Source: Azoarcus sp. | Lineage (GTDB): Bacteria > Pseudomonadota > Gammaproteobacteria > Burkholderiales > Rhodocyclaceae | Assembly: GCA_031274995.1 (NCBI GenBank) | Contig: JAISPJ010000015.1 | Coordinates: forward strand, 43,916 to 107,915 | Direction of reading: 5' to 3' | DNA length: 64,000 nt | Part shown: positions 37,373-46,253 of the stretch, in pieces | Layout: every line of letters begins with the position of its first letter | Position numbering within the stretch: the stretch's first letter is position 1 | Notes under the pieces: model-generated | Seen by the model: the letters and a program-made list of their open reading frames with translations, nothing else | Database searches by the model: none | Told to the model about the DNA's origin: nothing | Made by a program: the position numbers and the translations under genes

Positions 37373-38653
37373 ATGAGTAAGGAATTCTCTTTTCCCATGC
37401 CGACGCTTGCCCGCAGCTCACGCGGGTTGTTGATCGAGCAGGTTGCCTTGGCCGAGGTCGCCGGGCGTTTTGGTACGCCGGTGTATGTGTATTCTCGCGC
37501 GGCGCTTACGGCCGCTTTCGATGCGTACCGGCGCGCAATCGGGACGCGGCCGGCGTCGGTGTGTTTCGCGCTCAAGGCGAATTCCAATCTTGGCGTGCTC
37601 TCGGTGTTCGCGCGGCTTGGAGCCGGGTTCGATATTGTTTCGGGCGGGGAACTGGCGCGGGTGCTGGCTGCCGGGGGACGCGCGGATCGCGTGATGTTCT
37701 CGGGCGTGGGCAAAAGCCGCGCGGAAATGCGTCAGGCGCTGGAGGCGGGAATTCGCTGTTTCAACGTGGAATCCGCTTCTGAGCTTGAACGGTTGAACGA
37801 AATCGCAGCACAGATGGGCAGGGTGGCTCCCGTCGCGCTACGGGTGAATCCCGATATTGATCCGAAAACGCATTCCTATATTTCGACGGGGTTGAAGAAC
37901 AACAAGTTCGGCGTGGCGTTCAATGAGGCACCGATGCTCTATCGGCGTGCGGCGGTTTTGCCCCATCTGCGAGTCTGTGGCATTGCCTGCCACATCGGTT
38001 CGCAATTGCTCGATTCCGCGCCGATGGTGGAAGCCGCGCGCCGGGTGCTCGATCTCGTCGGACAACTCGCGCAGGATGGTATCCACCTGGAACATATCGA
38101 CCTTGGCGGCGGGTTGGGGATTCGCTACGGAGACGAAACGCCTCCCACGGTAGATGACTGGCTTGCGCCGTTACTGGAACTCTTTGAAGGCAGGCCGGAA
38201 GAGTTGTGTTTCGAGCCGGGGCGCTCGCTCATCGGGAATGCCGGCCTGCTGCTGACGCGGGTCGAGTACTTGAAGCCGGGTGAGGAAAAGAGTTTTGCCA
38301 TTGTCGACGCGGCAATGAATGATCTGCTTCGCCCGTCGCTTTACGATAGCTGGCATGAGGTGGTGGAAATTGCCACACGTGATGTGCCGAAACGGACTGT
38401 CGACGTCGTCGGGCCGATTTGCGAGAGCGGGGACTTCCTCGCGCGCGACCGCGATCTGGCCGTGGAAGAAGGGGATTTGCTCGCGCTGCTGTCGGCGGGT
38501 GCCTACGGGATGAGCATGAGTTCCAACTACAACTCCCGTCCCCGCGCGGCAGAAGTGCTGATCGATGGGCAGGCGGTTCATCTTGTGCGTGCCAGGGAGA
38601 CGTTGGAGTCGCTCTATGCGCTGGAGCGCCCGTTGCCGCCGAGCCAGTCGTAG
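37373..38653 (+). CDS. lysA: Diaminopimelate decarboxylase LysA
   Basis: PLP enzyme for the last step of lysine synthesis. The 426-aa product has the PLP lysine in VCFALKANSNLGVL, GGGLGIRYGDE for phosphate binding, ICESGDFLARDR and GAYGMSMSSNYNSRPR, the DAP-decarboxylase-specific C-terminal block. It starts 2 bp after lptM. Its last 40 bp overlap the tail of a reverse-strand gene at 38614. Confidence 0.96.
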   Translation: MSKEFSFPMPTLARSSRGLLIEQVALAEVAGRFGTPVYVYSRAALTAAFDAYRRAIGTRPASVCFALKANSNLGVLSVFARLGAGFDIVSGGELARVLAAGGRADRVMFSGVGKSRAEMRQALEAGIRCFNVESASELERLNEIAAQMGRVAPVALRVNPDIDPKTHSYISTGLKNNKFGVAFNEAPMLYRRAAVLPHLRVCGIACHIGSQLLDSAPMVEAARRVLDLVGQLAQDGIHLEHIDLGGGLGIRYGDETPPTVDDWLAPLLELFEGRPEELCFEPGRSLIGNAGLLLTRVEYLKPGEEKSFAIVDAAMNDLLRPSLYDSWHEVVEIATRDVPKRTVDVVGPICESGDFLARDRDLAVEEGDLLALLSAGAYGMSMSSNYNSRPRAAEVLIDGQAVHLVRARETLESLYALERPLPPSQS

Positions 38654-38970
38654 GCATCGGTGAAGGCTCGGTCCAATGCCTGCCAGAGCCTGGAACCGGG
38701 GCATGTAATTTGCGCTCCGGTCAGGGCGCTCTGCCGCTCGATGTCGAGAAGCAAGGAGAGAAGCGCATACAATTTGCCCCGGTTCTTTGTCCGCTTATCC
38801 GAGGCATGTAGCATGGCCAAGTGCTGTTCGGATGTGCAGTTCAGGGACTCATCGACCAGCGTTCGCACCTGTGCCGCGTCCGTCCAGTCCAGTTCGAGCA
38901 GGATGCAGCAAAGGGCGATTTCCTTCATGAGTTCCGCAACGGTACGGTCGTAATACCCAAATCCGCTCAT
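38614..38970 (-). CDS. Hypothetical protein, tail overlaps lysA
   Basis: I do not recognise this 118-aa product (MSGFGYYDRTVAELMKEIAL start). It looks soluble, mostly helical and rich in Leu, with cysteines at several positions. Codon choice looks like the neighbouring genes, and AAAGAGTGAA precedes the ATG. The stop lies 40 bp inside lysA on the other strand. It diverges from dacB with a 24-bp gap. A TTG at 38991 would add seven residues but runs up to the dacB ribosome-binding site. Confidence 0.55.
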   Translation of the reverse strand: MSGFGYYDRTVAELMKEIALCCILLELDWTDAAQVRTLVDESLNCTSEQHLAMLHASDKRTKNRGKLYALLSLLLDIERQSALTGAQITCPGSRLWQALDRAFTDAYDWLGGNGRSSA

Positions 38971-38994
38971 TTCACTCTTTGTCAGGAGCAATCA

Positions 38995-40686
38995 ATGGTG
39001 ATGTTGACAGGTTTTAGTGCGATGTTTCTCACATTGCTGCCGTCATCGTTCATGCATGTGTCATCCAGGTTGCATCGTTCCTCTTTTGCATCCGGTTTTG
39101 TGTTGGGCGTACTGACCTTCGCTCTCTTCATTTTGGCTCCGGCAGCGGAAGCCTCCCCGGTGGAGAGCCCGGTGGAGAGTTTACCGCCTGCCGTGGTCGC
39201 AGCGCTTGAAAATGCCCGTATCCCGGCGGAGGCGGTGGCTATATGGGTTCAGCCGGTGGATGCGGAACAACCCGTGTTGGCGTTTAATGCCGAGCGTCCG
39301 ATGAATCCGGCCTCGGTGATGAAGGTTGTCACGACCTTTGCCGCGCTGGAGGCGCTCGGGCCGGAGCGAACCTGGACGACCCGCATCGCAACTACTGGCG
39401 CCCTCCGGGAGGATGGCGTCCTGGTGGGCAATGTTTACCTGGTAGGCGATGGCGACCCGGTGCTGACATATGAGCGCCTCTGGCGGATGTTCCGGCGGCT
39501 GCGCAGTCTGGGATTTTCCACGATTTCGGGTGACATCGTGCTCGATCATTCGGCATTGGCGTTGCCCGCGCACGATCCTTTCGCCTTCGACGGGAAGGGG
39601 CTGCGCCCATACAACAGCGGTGGTGACGGGCTGCTGATCCATTTCAATACGCAGGAACTGGCGCTTTTCCCCGGCTCCCGCCCGCAGGATGCCGTCAATC
39701 TGGTCGCGGAGCCGCCGCTGGCGGGGGTGGAAATCGACAATAAGATTGTGACTTCCGCCAAGAGCTGTGACCCCTGGTATCGTGATCTCGACGCGCAAAT
39801 CGGGCAGAACGGCCGCCTGACGCTCACGGGCAGCCTGCCTGCCAGTTGCGGGCCGCGCATATGGGCTACGTCACCGCTTGCGCCGTCCGATTACGGTGTG
39901 GCGATGGTGCGGGCTTTATGGTGGGAATTGGGCGGTACGGTACGCGGGCGAGTGAAAAACGGTGTTACGCCCGCCAATGCGCAGCCCCTGATTTCTGACG
40001 AGTCCGTTCCGCTGGGCGAGATCGTGCGCACCATGAATAAATGGTCGAGCAACGTCATTGCCCGGCAAATATTGGCTCAGGTGGGGCGTGCCGATGCCAG
40101 TGCCAATGCGGAGGCGTTTGCTGATTCAGGTGCCGACATGGTGGCTGCCGGGGCCATAGCCGCGCGCAAGCGCCTGGCTTGGGCGGACATCGATGTTTCC
40201 GGGCTGGAGGTCGACAATGGTTCCGGGTTGTCCCGCGATGCTCGTATCCGCGCGGATAGTCTCGGAACTTTGTTGATTAGAGCCTGGCAACGCCCGTGGA
40301 TGCCGGATTTCATCGCTTCGTTGCCTGTTGCCGGACGCGACGGCACGGCGCGCCGCCGTCTGGATGGCAGCCCGGCAAACGGGCAGGCGCATCTGAAAAC
40401 AGGCACGATCAACGATGTGAGAGCCATGGCGGGCTATGTGCTCGATCAGAGCGGGCATCGCCATGCCGTGGTGATGATGATTAATCACCCCGAAGCCAGT
40501 TCTTCAAAAAAGGCGCAGGATGCGCTGATTGAGTGGGTTTGGTCGGGGATGCCGCAAGCAAAACCGCAAATAAGCCCAAGCCCGCAAACAAAACCGCAGA
40601 CACAGGCACAGGCAAAACCTCAAACAAAACCGCAGACAAGCCCGCAGGCAAAACCCAAACCCAAACCGTCGCGTAACAAACGTTGA
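38995..40686 (+). CDS. dacB: D-alanyl-D-alanine carboxypeptidase/endopeptidase DacB (PBP4, S13)
   Basis: Periplasmic peptidoglycan hydrolase of the PBP4 class. The product has 563 aa, with a hydrophobic signal region at about 31-52 and catalytic S107-x-x-K110 (NPASVMKVVTTF). The SxN motif is in NKWSSNVIARQ and KTG in HLKTGTINDVRAM. AGGAG at 38984-38988 fixes the ATG at 38995. The C-terminal 45 residues or so are a low-complexity tail of Pro, Gln, Lys, Ser and Thr (KPQTKPQTSPQAKPK), unusual for DacB. Confidence 0.92.
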   Translation: MVMLTGFSAMFLTLLPSSFMHVSSRLHRSSFASGFVLGVLTFALFILAPAAEASPVESPVESLPPAVVAALENARIPAEAVAIWVQPVDAEQPVLAFNAERPMNPASVMKVVTTFAALEALGPERTWTTRIATTGALREDGVLVGNVYLVGDGDPVLTYERLWRMFRRLRSLGFSTISGDIVLDHSALALPAHDPFAFDGKGLRPYNSGGDGLLIHFNTQELALFPGSRPQDAVNLVAEPPLAGVEIDNKIVTSAKSCDPWYRDLDAQIGQNGRLTLTGSLPASCGPRIWATSPLAPSDYGVAMVRALWWELGGTVRGRVKNGVTPANAQPLISDESVPLGEIVRTMNKWSSNVIARQILAQVGRADASANAEAFADSGADMVAAGAIAARKRLAWADIDVSGLEVDNGSGLSRDARIRADSLGTLLIRAWQRPWMPDFIASLPVAGRDGTARRRLDGSPANGQAHLKTGTINDVRAMAGYVLDQSGHRHAVVMMINHPEASSSKKAQDALIEWVWSGMPQAKPQISPSPQTKPQTQAQAKPQTKPQTSPQAKPKPKPSRNKR

Positions 40687-40771
40687 TGAAGACGGAAAAC
40701 GCATCCTCTCCCCAGCCCCCTCTTCCGCAATCTGCCTAGATCGGGGGAGGGGAGAGAAGGCTTTGGCGGGC

Positions 40772-41353
40772 TCAGTTTTTCTTTCTGATGATTTCCGCTT
40801 CGTCGTTGTTGGCGATGCCTGCCGCGTTGGCTTCGTCGGTGTCGATGTGGAACTCGCGGAAGTGGCCTTCGCCCGAACGAATGAGCACGTCTTCAAAAAT
40901 CAGCGGCCTTTTGCCGCTGGTCTTGACGTCGACGAGGTCTTTATCCTGAAGCCCCGCTTCCCTGGCCTGTTCCGGCGAGAGATGAATGTGGCGCAGCGCC
41001 ACGATTGCGCCGGATTTCAGTTCGACCTCACCCTTGGGGCCGACGAGCTTGACGCCGGGAGAGCCTTCCAGCTTCCCGGATTCGCGCACAGGGGGTTCGA
41101 TGCCAAGCGCACGCGCGTCCGTCAGGGAAACTTCAACCTGCGTCTGCGGACGGGTCGGCCCAATGATGCGGATGTTTTTGAATGAGCCCTTGGGACCGTG
41201 GATGTCGACTTGTTCGTTCGCGGCATATTGGCCCGGCTGTATGAGGGTTTTGTACGGCGAGAGTTTGTATTCCTCGCCGAACAGCTTTGCCAGGTCTTGT
41301 TCGGACAAATGCAGGTGTTTGTTCGAAATGCCGATGGGGACTTTGTAACCCAT
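40772..41353 (-). CDS. Phosphotransacetylase PduL-like
   Basis: The 193-aa product is of the PduL type, which interconverts acyl-CoA and acyl phosphate and is unrelated to Pta. Metal-binding histidine motifs are GISNKHLHLS near the N-terminus, VALRHIHLSPEQA in the middle and FREFHIDTDEANAA near the C-terminus. No microcompartment targeting peptide or shell genes are seen. It lies 20 bp after ackA in the same direction, so the pair makes acetyl-CoA and acetate interconvertible. Confidence 0.9.
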   Translation of the reverse strand: MGYKVPIGISNKHLHLSEQDLAKLFGEEYKLSPYKTLIQPGQYAANEQVDIHGPKGSFKNIRIIGPTRPQTQVEVSLTDARALGIEPPVRESGKLEGSPGVKLVGPKGEVELKSGAIVALRHIHLSPEQAREAGLQDKDLVDVKTSGKRPLIFEDVLIRSGEGHFREFHIDTDEANAAGIANNDEAEIIRKKN

Positions 41354-41373
41354 GATTTCTCCGTGAAAGATGT

Positions 41374-42558
41374 TTACAGCTTCAAAACTTCGGCTGTGTA
41401 GCGGGCGATCATGCCTTCTTCGTTGGTGGGCACGATGGCGACGGCAACGCGGCTCTTCGGGCTGTCGATGCGCAGTTTGCTTTCACCGTTGGCGGCAGGA
41501 TCGATGTCGATGCCCAGCCAGGCCGAGAGGGCGCAGACGCGCTCGCGGATGGCGACGGCGTTTTCACCGATACCGCCGGTGAAGACCAGTGCATCCAGTC
41601 CGCCGGCCGCGGCCGCGAGCGAACCGAGTTCGCGTGCGATCCGGTAGCAGAAAAGATCGACCGCCTCGCGGGCCTCGGGCGCGTCCGATTCCAGCAGGTC
41701 GCGCATGTCCTGGCTGATCCCTGAGACGCCCAGCAGACCCGACTCTTTATAGAGCAACTGGGTGAGCGACTTGTAGTCCATGCCTTTTTGGTCGATCAGG
41801 TAGAGCAGGACGCCGGGGTCGATGGAGCCGCACCGGGTTCCCATGAGCAGCCCGTTGAGGGTGGAGAAGCCCATTGTCGTGGCCACGCCCGTGCCGTTGC
41901 GCACGGCGGCCATCGAGCCTCCATTGCCCAGGTGGGCGATGACGATCCCGCCCTTGGCTTTTTCCCCGATGACCTTGGGCAGGGTGCGGGTGACGTAGTC
42001 GTAGGACAGGCCGTGGAAGCCGTAGCTCTTGATGCCGCCCTTCGTGAGCGCGCGCGGCAGGCCGTATGTCTGCGCGACTTCAGGGTTGTGCCGATGAAAG
42101 GCAGTGTCGAAGCAGGCGACTTGCGGCACGTCGGGCAGCAGTTCGAAAATTTCGCTGATTGCGCGCACGTTGTGCGGCTGGTGCAAGGGCGCGAGGGGAA
42201 TGAGAGTTTCGAGTTTGGCCAGAATGGCGGCATCGAGTTTGACCGGGGCACTGTAGTCTTCCCCGCCATGTACCACGCGGTGGCCCGCAGCGGAAATTTT
42301 CAGCTCCGGCGCGTTGGTTTCGAACCAGCGGAACAGATAGGAGAGGGATTCCCGATGTTGCTCGGTCAAATCGCCTGCGAGGGCAACATCTTCCTTGTAG
42401 CGTTTGCCGCCGGATGTTTTGGCGGAGAGTCTGGGAGTGGCCCCGATGCCCTCGATCTGGCCTGAAAGCGCCGGGTGTTCGGCCAGAACGGGTTCCAGCG
42501 GAAAAACGGCAAATTTCAGGCTCGATGAGCCTGCGTTGAGAACGAGAATGGACTTCAT
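41374..42558 (-). CDS. ackA: Acetate kinase AckA
   Basis: Converts acetyl phosphate and ADP to acetate and ATP, or the reverse. The 394-aa product starts MKSILVLNAGSSSLKFAVF, the acetate kinase signature 1. GHRVVHGGEDY and FDTAFHRHNP carry substrate-binding residues, and FTGGIGENAVAIRERVC is the nucleotide-binding end. AAAAGGAGGCACTCAAAC upstream is a strong ribosome-binding site. It is the first gene of ackA-pduL. Confidence 0.96.
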   Translation of the reverse strand: MKSILVLNAGSSSLKFAVFPLEPVLAEHPALSGQIEGIGATPRLSAKTSGGKRYKEDVALAGDLTEQHRESLSYLFRWFETNAPELKISAAGHRVVHGGEDYSAPVKLDAAILAKLETLIPLAPLHQPHNVRAISEIFELLPDVPQVACFDTAFHRHNPEVAQTYGLPRALTKGGIKSYGFHGLSYDYVTRTLPKVIGEKAKGGIVIAHLGNGGSMAAVRNGTGVATTMGFSTLNGLLMGTRCGSIDPGVLLYLIDQKGMDYKSLTQLLYKESGLLGVSGISQDMRDLLESDAPEAREAVDLFCYRIARELGSLAAAAGGLDALVFTGGIGENAVAIRERVCALSAWLGIDIDPAANGESKLRIDSPKSRVAVAIVPTNEEGMIARYTAEVLKL

Positions 42559-42897
42559 GTTTGAGTGCCTCCTTTTAACTTTTAGTTATGGTGGTCGGTT
42601 ATCCGGGCGACAGCGCATCATACGGCGTGTATTTTACTGTATGCATCTGTCGGTACCCGCATGCCCGGCGAGCGCTTTTGCTCCCGGTACGATACCGCCT
42701 ATCAGCATACCGGAAAGATGTTCAGATTTGAAATCATGTGAAAAAGATTTGCTGCGGGGCGGGCTTTTGGGGTCGGCTACCATATTGATTGCATCGAGGA
42801 TGCGTGGCTGACCCTCAGGAACCCGGGGAGTTCGATTGCATTTTGGACTGATGACGGCTTCGGGCGGCGGGGGGGCGTCGGCGGTCAAGCAGGTTTG
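42559..42897. other. Intergenic region between divergent ackA and glmU
   Basis: About 340 bp with no gene I can support. It holds the ackA ribosome-binding site at its left end, and short open frames on both strands that lack start signals. No FNR box or clear sigma70 pair was found. The right end runs into the symmetrical dyad at 42898-42930. Confidence 0.6.
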
Positions 42898-42930
42898 CCA
42901 AGTGTTAAACTTACAAAGTTTGTTACTTGG
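42898..42930. promoter_or_regulatory. 33-bp symmetrical dyad at the glmU start
   Basis: CCAAGT-N3-AAACTT-N3-AAGTTT-N3-ACTTGG, fully symmetrical around 42914 apart from the spacers. It ends 7 bp before the glmU ATG. As RNA it would form a stem of about 15 pairs with two G-U pairs and one mismatch around a 3-nt loop. The only Shine-Dalgarno-like bases (TTGGAAAA, 42927-42934) are half inside the right arm, so it could block translation. As DNA it could be an operator. Confidence 0.6.
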
Positions 42931-42937
42931 AAAATTC

Positions 42938-44299
42938 ATGGAAGTTGTGATTCTCGCCGCCGGGCAAGGCAAACGCATGCGCTCGGTTTTGCCCAAGGTA
43001 TTGCAACTGCTCGCGGGCCGCCCCTTGCTTGCGCATGTGCTGGCGAGCGCCCGTATGCTCGGGGCGCGGCGGATTTGTGTCGTTCATGGCCATGGTGGCG
43101 AGGCGGTGCGTTCACGGCTCGATGCGCCCGGTCTCGTTTGGGTGGAGCAAAATCCACAACTTGGGACGGGGCATGCGGTATTACAGGCCGTGCCGCATTT
43201 GTCCGCCGATGCGCGGGTGTTGGTGCTCTTCGGCGATGTGCCCCTGATCGGCGCGTCTACGCTCGCGCGGCTCAGGGATGCGGCAGGGCAGGACCGGCTG
43301 GCCTTGCTTACGGTCGAGATCGATGATCCGACAGGCTATGGGCGAATCCTGCGCGATGGCGCAGGCCGCGTGACGCGCATTGTCGAAGAGAAAGATGCAA
43401 CGCCCGGCGAATGCCGTGTGCATGAGATCAATACCGGCATACTCGTGGCGCCTGCGGCCAGGCTGCGCGACTGGCTCCAGCGCATCGGCAACGACAACGC
43501 CCAGGGCGAGTATTACCTGACTGATATCGTTGGCCTTGCGGCCAGCGACGGTGTGGAAATCGTCACCGTCGCGCCCGATGACGTTTCCGAAACGTTGGGT
43601 GTGAACAGCAAGGCGCAACTGGCCGCCCTTGAGCGAATATTTCAGGCGTCCGTGGCGCGCGGACTCCTGGATGCCGGGGTGACACTCGTCGATCCGGCGC
43701 GGCTCGACGTGCGAGGCGAGCTTGTTTGTGGACGCGACGTAAGGATTGACGTCAATTGCGTATTCGAGGGCCGTGTCGAGTTGGGTGACGGTGTTATCGT
43801 CGGGGCGAATTGCGTGCTCCGCGATGTTCGGATCGGTAGCGGGACGCGCGTGGCGCCGTTTTCGCATCTCGACGGTACGGTGACGGGCGAAGCGTGCGTG
43901 CTCGGGCCGTTTGCCCGGACCCGGCCCGGAACCGTGCTTGCCAATGGCGTGCACATCGGAAATTTCGTCGAGATCAAGAATAGTGTCATTGATGACGATT
44001 CCAGGGCCAACCATCTATCTTATATCGGCGATGCCGACATCGGTGTGCGGGTCAATATTGGCGCGGGAACGATCACATGCAATTATGATGGAGCCGATAA
44101 GTATCGCACCGAGATCGGTGATGATGCATTCATTGGTTCCGATACCCAGCTTGTTGCGCCCGTGCGGGTCGGCCGGGGCGCAACGCTTGGGGCGGGAACG
44201 ACCCTCACGCGCGATGCGCCGCCTGACCAGCTTACGGTGTCGCGTGCCCGGCAACAAAGTCACGCGGGCTGGGTACGGCCCACCAAGAAGGGCGGGTGA
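42938..44299 (+). CDS. glmU: Bifunctional UDP-GlcNAc pyrophosphorylase / GlcN-1-P acetyltransferase GlmU
   Basis: Makes UDP-GlcNAc for peptidoglycan and LPS. From the ATG at 42938 the product is 453 aa. The N-terminal uridyltransferase domain has [20 protein letters not shown], and the C-terminal left-handed beta-helix has hexapeptide repeats ending with [16 protein letters not shown], the acetyl-transfer site. The frame is open back to 42836, but the standard GlmU start is the chosen ATG. It lies 26 bp before glmS. Confidence 0.96.
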   Translation: MEVVILAAGQGKRMRSVLPKVLQLLAGRPLLAHVLASARMLGARRICVVHGHGGEAVRSRLDAPGLVWVEQNPQLGTGHAVLQAVPHLSADARVLVLFGDVPLIGASTLARLRDAAGQDRLALLTVEIDDPTGYGRILRDGAGRVTRIVEEKDATPGECRVHEINTGILVAPAARLRDWLQRIGNDNAQGEYYLTDIVGLAASDGVEIVTVAPDDVSETLGVNSKAQLAALERIFQASVARGLLDAGVTLVDPARLDVRGELVCGRDVRIDVNCVFEGRVELGDGVIVGANCVLRDVRIGSGTRVAPFSHLDGTVTGEACVLGPFARTRPGTVLANGVHIGNFVEIKNSVIDDDSRANHLSYIGDADIGVRVNIGAGTITCNYDGADKYRTEIGDDAFIGSDTQLVAPVRVGRGATLGAGTTLTRDAPPDQLTVSRARQQSHAGWVRPTKKGG

Positions 44300-44325
44300 C
44301 CTGTTCATTAATTAGAGAGAGACGC

Positions 44326-46170
44326 ATGTGCGGCATCGTTGTTGCTATCGCTTCCCGTAATATCGTTCCCATACTCATCGAGGGTTTGGGCAGGCTCGAA
44401 TATCGTGGTTACGATTCTGCCGGGCTGGCCGTGATCGGTGAACAGGGCAAAGATCCCGGCACGCTCGTTCGGCTGCGGGCCTGTGGCCGCGTTGCCGAAC
44501 TGGCGGCGCGGGTCGAATCCAGCCGCCTGACGGCATCCCTCGGTATTGCCCATACGCGCTGGGCGACGCACGGTGCGCCGTCGGAGCGCAATGCCCATCC
44601 GCATCTGTCGGAAGGCGTGGCTGTGGTGCATAACGGCATCATCGAGAATTTCGAGACCATCCGTGCCGGGTTGCAGGCACATGGCTACGTGTTCGCCTCC
44701 GATACCGATACTGAGGCCATTGCCCATTTGATTCACCATAAACTGCAAACTGTGCCCGATCTGTTTGAAGCCGTGCGCCTGGCGGCAGGCGAGCTGGAAG
44801 GCGCTTACGCGATCGGGGTCATCGCGGACTCCGATCCTGCGCGGGCGGTAGTGGCGCGGCATGGCGCTCCCCTGCTGCTGGGTATCGGCGAGGACGGCAT
44901 GTATGCAGCTTCCGATGTTGCGGCCCTGCTTCAGGTGACGCGAAAAGTGGTGTATCTGGAAGATGGCGACGTTGCCGAACTTTCCCGTAAAGCCACCCGC
45001 ATTGTGCGAGCCGATGGCGAACGTGTGGAACGTCAGGTGCATCTTTCCAGTCTCGTGCCCGAAGCGATGGAACTTGGCCCATACCGGCATTTCATGCAGA
45101 AGGAAATCTTCGAGCAGCCGCAGGCGATCTCGAATACGCTGGGGATGATCCTGGGCAGCCGCTCGGTTTCGGAGAGCGTTTTTGGCACATCGGCCGGAGA
45201 TGTCTTCGCCGGAGTGCGCCGGGTACAGATTCTGGCTTGTGGAACCAGTTATCACGCCGGGCTGGTGGCGCGTTACTGGCTGGAAGCTCTCGCAGGATTG
45301 CCCGTCTCGGTGGAAATCGCCAGCGAATACCGCTATCGCAAACCGGTAGCCGACCCCGCCACACTGGTCGTGGCGGTGTCCCAATCGGGCGAGACGGCCG
45401 ATACGCTGGCTGCGCTCGAGTATGCGCGCAAATTGGGAATGGAACGCACGCTGGCAATCTGCAACGTGCCGGAATCGGCCATCGCGCGTGAAGCGGCCCT
45501 GCGGTTCATTACCCGCGCAGGGCCTGAAATCGGTGTCGCTTCGACCAAGGCATTCATTACGCAACTGGTAGCTTTCGCGTTGTTAGCGTTGGTGTTGGCC
45601 AAACGCAATGGGTGCCTCTCCGGGAGCGAGGAAGAAAAACACTTGGTAGCGTTGCGCCATTTACCCGCCGCAGTACAAAAAGTACTTGAACTCGAACCGG
45701 AAATCGAGAGCTGGGCGCAGCGTTTTGCGGGCAGGGAGCACGCGCTTTTCCTCGGGCGCGGCCAGCACTGGCCGATTGCAATGGAAGGCGCGCTCAAACT
45801 CAAGGAAATTTCCTATATTCACGCAGAGGCGTATGCCGCTGGTGAACTCAAGCACGGGCCACTTGCGCTCGTCGATGAACGGATGCCGGTCATCGCAGTC
45901 GCGCCTGCCGATGATCTGCTCGAAAAGCTCAAGTCCAATTTGCAGGAAGTACGCGCCAGAGGGGGGGAACTTTATGTATTTGCCGACGACGATTGCGGAA
46001 TTGCCGCCTCCGAAGGCACACACATCATGCGAATGCCCGAGCATTACGGTATGTTGTCCCCGGTGCTGCATGTCGTCCCGTTGCAACTGCTTGCCTACCA
46101 TGTGGCTCTGGTACGGGGTACGGACGTCGACAAGCCGCGCAATCTCGCGAAAAGTGTCACGGTCGAATGA
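44326..46170 (+). CDS. glmS: Glutamine-fructose-6-phosphate aminotransferase GlmS
   Basis: Makes glucosamine-6-phosphate from Fru-6-P and Gln. The product has 614 aa. After Met removal the catalytic Cys is N-terminal ([12 protein letters not shown]), which fixes the start at 44326 over the open frame at 44296. The glutaminase domain covers about 1-240, and two SIS domains follow, with CGTSYHAGL and [13 protein letters not shown]. The end, [12 protein letters not shown], is the family terminus. It is cotranscribed with glmU. No glmS ribozyme is expected or seen. Confidence 0.97.
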   Translation: MCGIVVAIASRNIVPILIEGLGRLEYRGYDSAGLAVIGEQGKDPGTLVRLRACGRVAELAARVESSRLTASLGIAHTRWATHGAPSERNAHPHLSEGVAVVHNGIIENFETIRAGLQAHGYVFASDTDTEAIAHLIHHKLQTVPDLFEAVRLAAGELEGAYAIGVIADSDPARAVVARHGAPLLLGIGEDGMYAASDVAALLQVTRKVVYLEDGDVAELSRKATRIVRADGERVERQVHLSSLVPEAMELGPYRHFMQKEIFEQPQAISNTLGMILGSRSVSESVFGTSAGDVFAGVRRVQILACGTSYHAGLVARYWLEALAGLPVSVEIASEYRYRKPVADPATLVVAVSQSGETADTLAALEYARKLGMERTLAICNVPESAIAREAALRFITRAGPEIGVASTKAFITQLVAFALLALVLAKRNGCLSGSEEEKHLVALRHLPAAVQKVLELEPEIESWAQRFAGREHALFLGRGQHWPIAMEGALKLKEISYIHAEAYAAGELKHGPLALVDERMPVIAVAPADDLLEKLKSNLQEVRARGGELYVFADDDCGIAASEGTHIMRMPEHYGMLSPVLHVVPLQLLAYHVALVRGTDVDKPRNLAKSVTVE

Positions 46171-46253
46171 TGTGCAGCGTGGAAACGATGCCGTGGTGCG
46201 CAAGACGCAACGGTAAGCGATAATGACTAGTTGCGTCAGAATGGATATGGCTA

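Noticed and set aside
44290..44325. glmS ribozyme upstream of glmS
   Set aside because: Only 26 bp separate glmU and glmS, too short for the ribozyme, which is largely a Gram-positive element.
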